A DNA stretch of 21,333 bases, taken from assembly GCA_026260175.1 (NCBI GenBank), contig JAKCWW010000244.1, positions 1-21,333 on the forward strand, read 5' to 3'. Below are positions 18,045-21,333 of the stretch, one piece after another; position 1 is the stretch's first letter, and each line of letters begins with the position of its first letter. The position numbers and the translations under genes are program-made. Source of the DNA: Reticulitermes lucifugus. Its lineage: Eukaryota; Arthropoda; Insecta; Blattodea; Rhinotermitidae. The notes under the pieces were generated by a model, which was given only the letters and a program-made list of their open reading frames with translations, was not told the DNA's origin and searched no databases.

Positions 18045-18688
18045 CAGTGCTTTTCGAAGTGGGTTCCTCGGAACCCTGGGGTTTCGCGAAGGCATACCAG
18101 GGGTTTCGCGAAACGCTGATAAAAGTTTGGGTATTTTGGGTGTTGTCGTAGTTATTTTTGTCGACTTATTTCTGTAATGATATTAAACTATGAATGAGGT
18201 TATATTTATCAACAAGTATATTACGTTTTGACAGGGAATACTTCGGAAAGAAACAGGTGCATAACTTCAGAACATTAGAAAACTGCTACCGTTTCCAACC
18301 ACTTAACTGTGTGAAACTGGATTTTCACGATACAATGTGACAAAAACTAAATACAGAAATAAGCTAGAGGCTGAGGCTGAGGCAGATCTCAGATTGCAAC
18401 TGTCGCCCATTATACCAGATTTCAAATTGATGTGTTCATCAAAACAGCCTCATCCGTCATACTGAGAAATGAACACACAATAATTTGTATTGTTTTGTTG
18501 GTTGATTAAACCGACAGTGAAGTTTTATTGTTATTTTATGTGCCTACAGGGAAAAAAGGAGAGCCTAGGTCTACATTCCCTTTTTTTGCTTTGCCTATAT
18601 TGCCAACTCACAAAGAAAGGTGTGGAGTTCCATGAAATATTTCAGTCTGGAAAAGGGTTCCACAGATGAAAAAGTTTGAAAAGCAGTG
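18045..18688 (+). mobile_element. hAT transposon, internally deleted, 644 bp, perfect target duplication
   Basis: The ends are cagtgcttttcgaa (18045-18058) and tttgaaaagcagtg (18675-18688), inverted at 12 of 14. The 8-bp duplication ttttagaa flanks it exactly (18037-18044 and 18689-18696). Subterminal sequences contain gggttcctcggaaccctgggg and two gggtttcgcgaa units, typical of Charlie-type hAT ends. The interior keeps the last part of the transposase (next entry), which sets plus orientation and shows it is a deletion derivative of an autonomous element, not a purely non-coding MITE. Confidence 0.93.
18280..18465 (+). pseudogene. C-terminal fragment of a hAT (Charlie/ZBED5-like) transposase
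   Basis: One frame reads KLLPFPTT-stop-LCETGFSRYN, then VTKTKYRNKLEAEAEADLRL and onward to SSKQPHPSY before TGA at 18463-18465. This matches the end of hAT transposases and their domesticated relatives (LPFPTTYLCEAGFS, then KTKYRNRL...DLR..LS.I.P). In intact proteins this region forms part of the dimerisation and catalytic C-terminus and includes a conserved Glu in CE.GFS. The single TAA (18304-18306) takes the place of the expected Tyr codon. The DNA-binding BED finger and most of the catalytic domain are missing. A short EAEAEA run suggests local slippage. Confidence 0.85.
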
Positions 18689-18696
18689 TTTTAGAA

Positions 18697-18837
18697 CAAA
18701 ATTACCTCTATAGATGTAAAAAAAATCGATTTCTACATATGTGTCACTGGATTTAATCCAGTTCCAATTCCTAGTATTGAAATTATTTATACAGAATGCA
18801 TTTTAACATTTGCGCCTGGTTAGATAAGTCAAAACAG
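18697..18837. other. Unassigned spacer
   Basis: Short AT-rich spacer with nothing recognised. Confidence 0.4.
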
Positions 18838-19085
18838 TAACTAGCCGTATGCCACGGATTGGAGACCGGGCTTCGATTTCCGACAGGTATGGGGAATTAT
18901 CTCTGCGCCATTGTGTCCAGCCCGGCTTTTGACCCACCCAGTCTTTTAACCAGTAGGTACCGGGGGCTCTTGCATCTGGGAGGCTTGGGCACGAATCTGG
19001 TCACTTATTGCCGCCATCCTGTGCCGAAATTAAGAACGTGAGAAGTTATACCTCTACCTCCCCACACACCTTCATGATGTGGTGC
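18838..19085 (+). mobile_element. tRNA-related SINE, family A copy 3
   Basis: A B-box-like GGGCTTCGATTTCCGA lies at about 18868-18883; the A box is not clear. The body has family A landmarks in order: CCACCCAGTCTTTTAACCAG, AGGTACCGGGGG, a TGGGAGGCTTGGGC block in place of GGGGTAAAGCGGC, TGGTCACTTATTGCCGCCAT, TGCCGAAATTAAGAACG and CTACCTCCCCACACACCTTC. No target duplication was found and the ends are approximate. It is more diverged than copies 2 and 4. Confidence 0.6.
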
Positions 19086-20310
19086 GTAATTAAGCATAAT
19101 GTCCTTCCATTTATTTTACGGTCTTCCAACTTGCTGCTTTGCAAGTGCTTTACCCATCATAAATCAGCACGTAGCCTATTTCTTGTTTACCCATCAAATT
19201 TACATTTATATTTCACTGTAACGTCCTTGATTTAACTGTCCTGAAAATACTGAAACTGTGTAAGGTACTATGTTGCTGTTTGTACAACCTCTTATCTGCA
19301 CTTAATTCATTAACCGCGGGGTCGAATGTTTTCTTTGGGATTAACTTTCGAAATGCTTGTAAGTTATATGCCATTAACTTCTGCCCTGTATATTTTCCTT
19401 GAGATTGAGAAATACATTTTTTGTGATAACTAATGACTTCGGTTTTTATTGAATTCTTATTTGGTAAGTTGTTTATTCATTATGTGTGTCCAGTGATAGC
19501 CGTCAGAACTGGGACCACTGAAAGTTATAACTTTTTCTTCCTGTGAAAGTTGGTGAATAACGAGGCGGTTGTAATGCAAATCCTAATAATTAATAACTTG
19601 CGTTGTGTGTTCGTTCCACCTGGTCGAGAGATGTTATCCGTCCCGGACTGTACAGGCGCCAGGCGCTGACCCTCGTTCTCACTGCAGAACGTCTGTCGCA
19701 GCTCGTAATTTCTCCGAAATTCTTGACTTCACAGGCCGTGGCTCGTGTTGAACTCTTCTACTCTCAAGAAATATTCTAAAGCAAATAGCAGCCCTCCGTC
19801 ACACTTGGTCCCAGACAGCCAAATTATTTATTTTCAATTATCTCTTTTAATTTAAATGCTGCAATTCTGTTCCTCAGTGTTTTGTCATATATCTTGGGCT
19901 GTATACCTTAAAAGTGACCAAAATTTAGTTTATCCTAAGTTTAACTGTCTCGTTGTCTCCGAGTCGTTCTTAATTAACTTGATGCGATTTTACACAAAGT
20001 GCCTATTTACACACATTACGAAAAAAGCTTAGTCGTGTCAACCACTGTACACGCCATAATTTTATTACAGCATACACATTAGAATTTTACTTGATTTATT
20101 TTATTAGAAACTTTGAACTCCGCAATATAAGCAAAGCTAAATTTCGGCTGCCCAAAATGATATCTACATTGCATTTTCTATCCAACAAACGGCGTTAATT
20201 TTGCAGCAAATGAATATTAAATTCAATGACGTGTGTAAATTTCGAGGAACATATCAGGATGACATTTTTCACTATTTGAAGTACGAGAAACTCGCAGCGG
20301 CCAATCGAAA
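19086..20310. other. Unassigned intergenic stretch
   Basis: About 1.2 kb with no recognised gene or repeat. Its open frames are short; the one at 19008-19235 begins inside the SINE. Confidence 0.45.
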
Positions 20311-20505
20311 CCGCGGTCTATGGAATGTGACGCCTTGTGGCCTGGCAGGTAGTGAACAGCCTTTCGGAGGAATATACTGGCTCTATCTTCAGGGTCGAAG
20401 TCATATCTTGAAGACAGTTTGAGTATGTTCTCACACTTTGGTAAACATCCTACCAAACTACACGTTGTAACATCCAAGAAGACCACTATCTTAGCCTTTT
20501 CATTA
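20311..20505. repeat. Inverted pair of 'FWDV' repeat fragments
   Basis: Plus strand 20311-20400 reads LWNVTPCGLAGSEQPFGG and then WLYLQGR. Minus strand 20505-20431 reads KIVVFLDVTTCSLVGCLPKC. Both fit the FWDVTPCSLV motif, in opposite orientations and only about 30 bases apart. Over 33 aligned bases the arms agree at about 20, so any palindrome is old or the two are separate insertions. A third member is at 15781-15960. Confidence 0.55.
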
Positions 20506-20514
20506 TCATTCTGT

Positions 20515-20945
20515 GACAGTCTCTCTCCAAGCACGTCGAACTATTTAAATTTTCGTATAATGCGCACTGTTAAGCTGATAACAGGTAATGGATAACAGAC
20601 GGAATCTGAAACCGAAAGCTCAAGGCGTAGAAACGTACGGGTTAAACACTTCTGTAGGAAACTCACTTTACTTTACAAATATATTTATGCATTAAAATTT
20701 CTGCAGTATACAATGTAGGGCTTGATGGCCGGAGGCTGCTTTGTCTATTTATATCTTCATCAAACTTGTAGGTAATGTTATATACTTTCTCTGTGAACTA
20801 GGACAGTGCATTGTCATATGGACAATGGATTAACTCACTTTGTTTCACGTGTCACCAACTTCCATTCCCGCATGTGGGTCAGTGCAGAGGATTTGAGTTA
20901 GTCTGTTGTTACACTCACCGCTCTACCCACCCACGTACTCATCAG
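20515..20945. other. Unassigned stretch
   Basis: No recognised gene or repeat. Confidence 0.4.
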
Positions 20946-20949
20946 TGTT

Positions 20950-21190
20950 CCCCTGTGCACGCCATGAAGACATGGGGGAGTGGAAGTACAGCTCCACTCT
21001 TAATCTCGGTATTAGATAGGGATGGTTGGTCAGCTTCATGTCCCGGCCGCTTTACCCCCGGTGCGCATTGAATAGGAGGCTGGGTGGGCGTCACAGCCTG
21101 TCTGGACGCTTTGGAGAAGAGAAAAATCTTCTGGCTGCCGGGAATCGAACTGAAGTTCCTCGGACTTCCTGCAAGTAGCCTAGTCATTAA
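20950..21190 (-). mobile_element. tRNA-related SINE, family A copy 4
   Basis: Read on the minus strand from about 21190, TAATGACTAGGCTACTTGCA stands in the A-box region and TCAGTTCGATTCCCGGCAG carries a good B box (about 21141-21151 on the plus strand). The body then gives ACCCAGCCTCCTATTCAATG, GCACCGGGGGTAAAGCGGCC, GAAGCTGACCAACCATCCCT and ATCTAATACCGAGATTAAGA, ending at GTGCACAGGGG. These landmarks agree with copies 1 to 3. No target duplication was identified; a T9-10 run follows at about 21190. Confidence 0.75.
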
Positions 21191-21333
21191 TTTTTTTTTT
21201 GTGTTGCTCGACAGCTTTATATGGGCCTGGGCCTCCTCGTTTCGTCGAGGTTTCATGGTCACACACATTTGACACGCCACAGTCGGTAGGACTCCTCTGG
21301 ACGAGGGACCAGCTCGTCGCAGAGACCTCTACC
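21191..21333. other. Unassigned sequence at window end
   Basis: A T-rich run and short GC-richer sequence with nothing recognised. Confidence 0.4.

Overview
The window looks like intergenic or intronic DNA from a large, repeat-rich insect genome. It is AT-rich and has no bacterial-style gene packing. I found no intact host gene. The recognisable content is mobile-element debris of insect type: a non-LTR retrotransposon with a DUF4780-like ORF1, tRNA-headed SINEs, hAT-type elements, a decayed mariner, and dispersed repeats whose translations read like FWDVTPCSLV or KFPAFYGTRRF. From memory of similar repeats, a cockroach or termite (Blattodea) or another hemimetabolous insect seems most likely. 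That placement is an inference.

Layout. Positions 1-2215 hold the 5' part of a minus-strand LINE: 5' leader, ORF1 with a DUF4780-like domain, an ATGA stop/start overlap, and an ORF2 that has lost its endonuclease and early RT. ORF2 keeps RT motifs (CPQGGVLSP, YADD), has two in-frame stops and runs off the left edge. Positions 2300-7690 carry a SINE (2309-2602), a LINE-tail-like segment with a pentanucleotide microsatellite (about 3090-3266), a 258-bp hAT-like MITE (4058-4315), a SINE with a perfect 14-bp target duplication (4738-5021), a decayed SINE (6322-6500), a Penelope-tail-like motif (about 6635) and a SINE (7031-7673) split by a 398-bp hAT-like element (7127-7524). Positions 7690-12160 are mostly unassigned, apart from a 440-bp hAT-like MITE with a perfect 8-bp duplication (9455-9894), a possible promoter and first exon near 10107-10250, and a 98-bp inverted-repeat segment near 11800.

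Positions 12160-13740 contain a minus-strand SINE, the 3' tail of a second LINE and a dead mariner transposase. Positions 13740-21333 contain three kinds of coding-like dispersed repeats, a second copy of the 12.2-kb SINE (17301-17577), a 644-bp hAT element that keeps the end of its transposase (18045-18688), and two more SINEs (about 18838-19085 and 20950-21190).

The elements do not form a pathway. The clearest pattern is that four tRNA-headed SINEs in both orientations appear to share one 3' body, while their heads differ or are too decayed to match. Target duplications and nesting give a partial order of insertion. I found no CRISPR, defence, toxin or biosynthetic system, no functional tRNA or rRNA gene, and nothing I can defend as a wholly new system.
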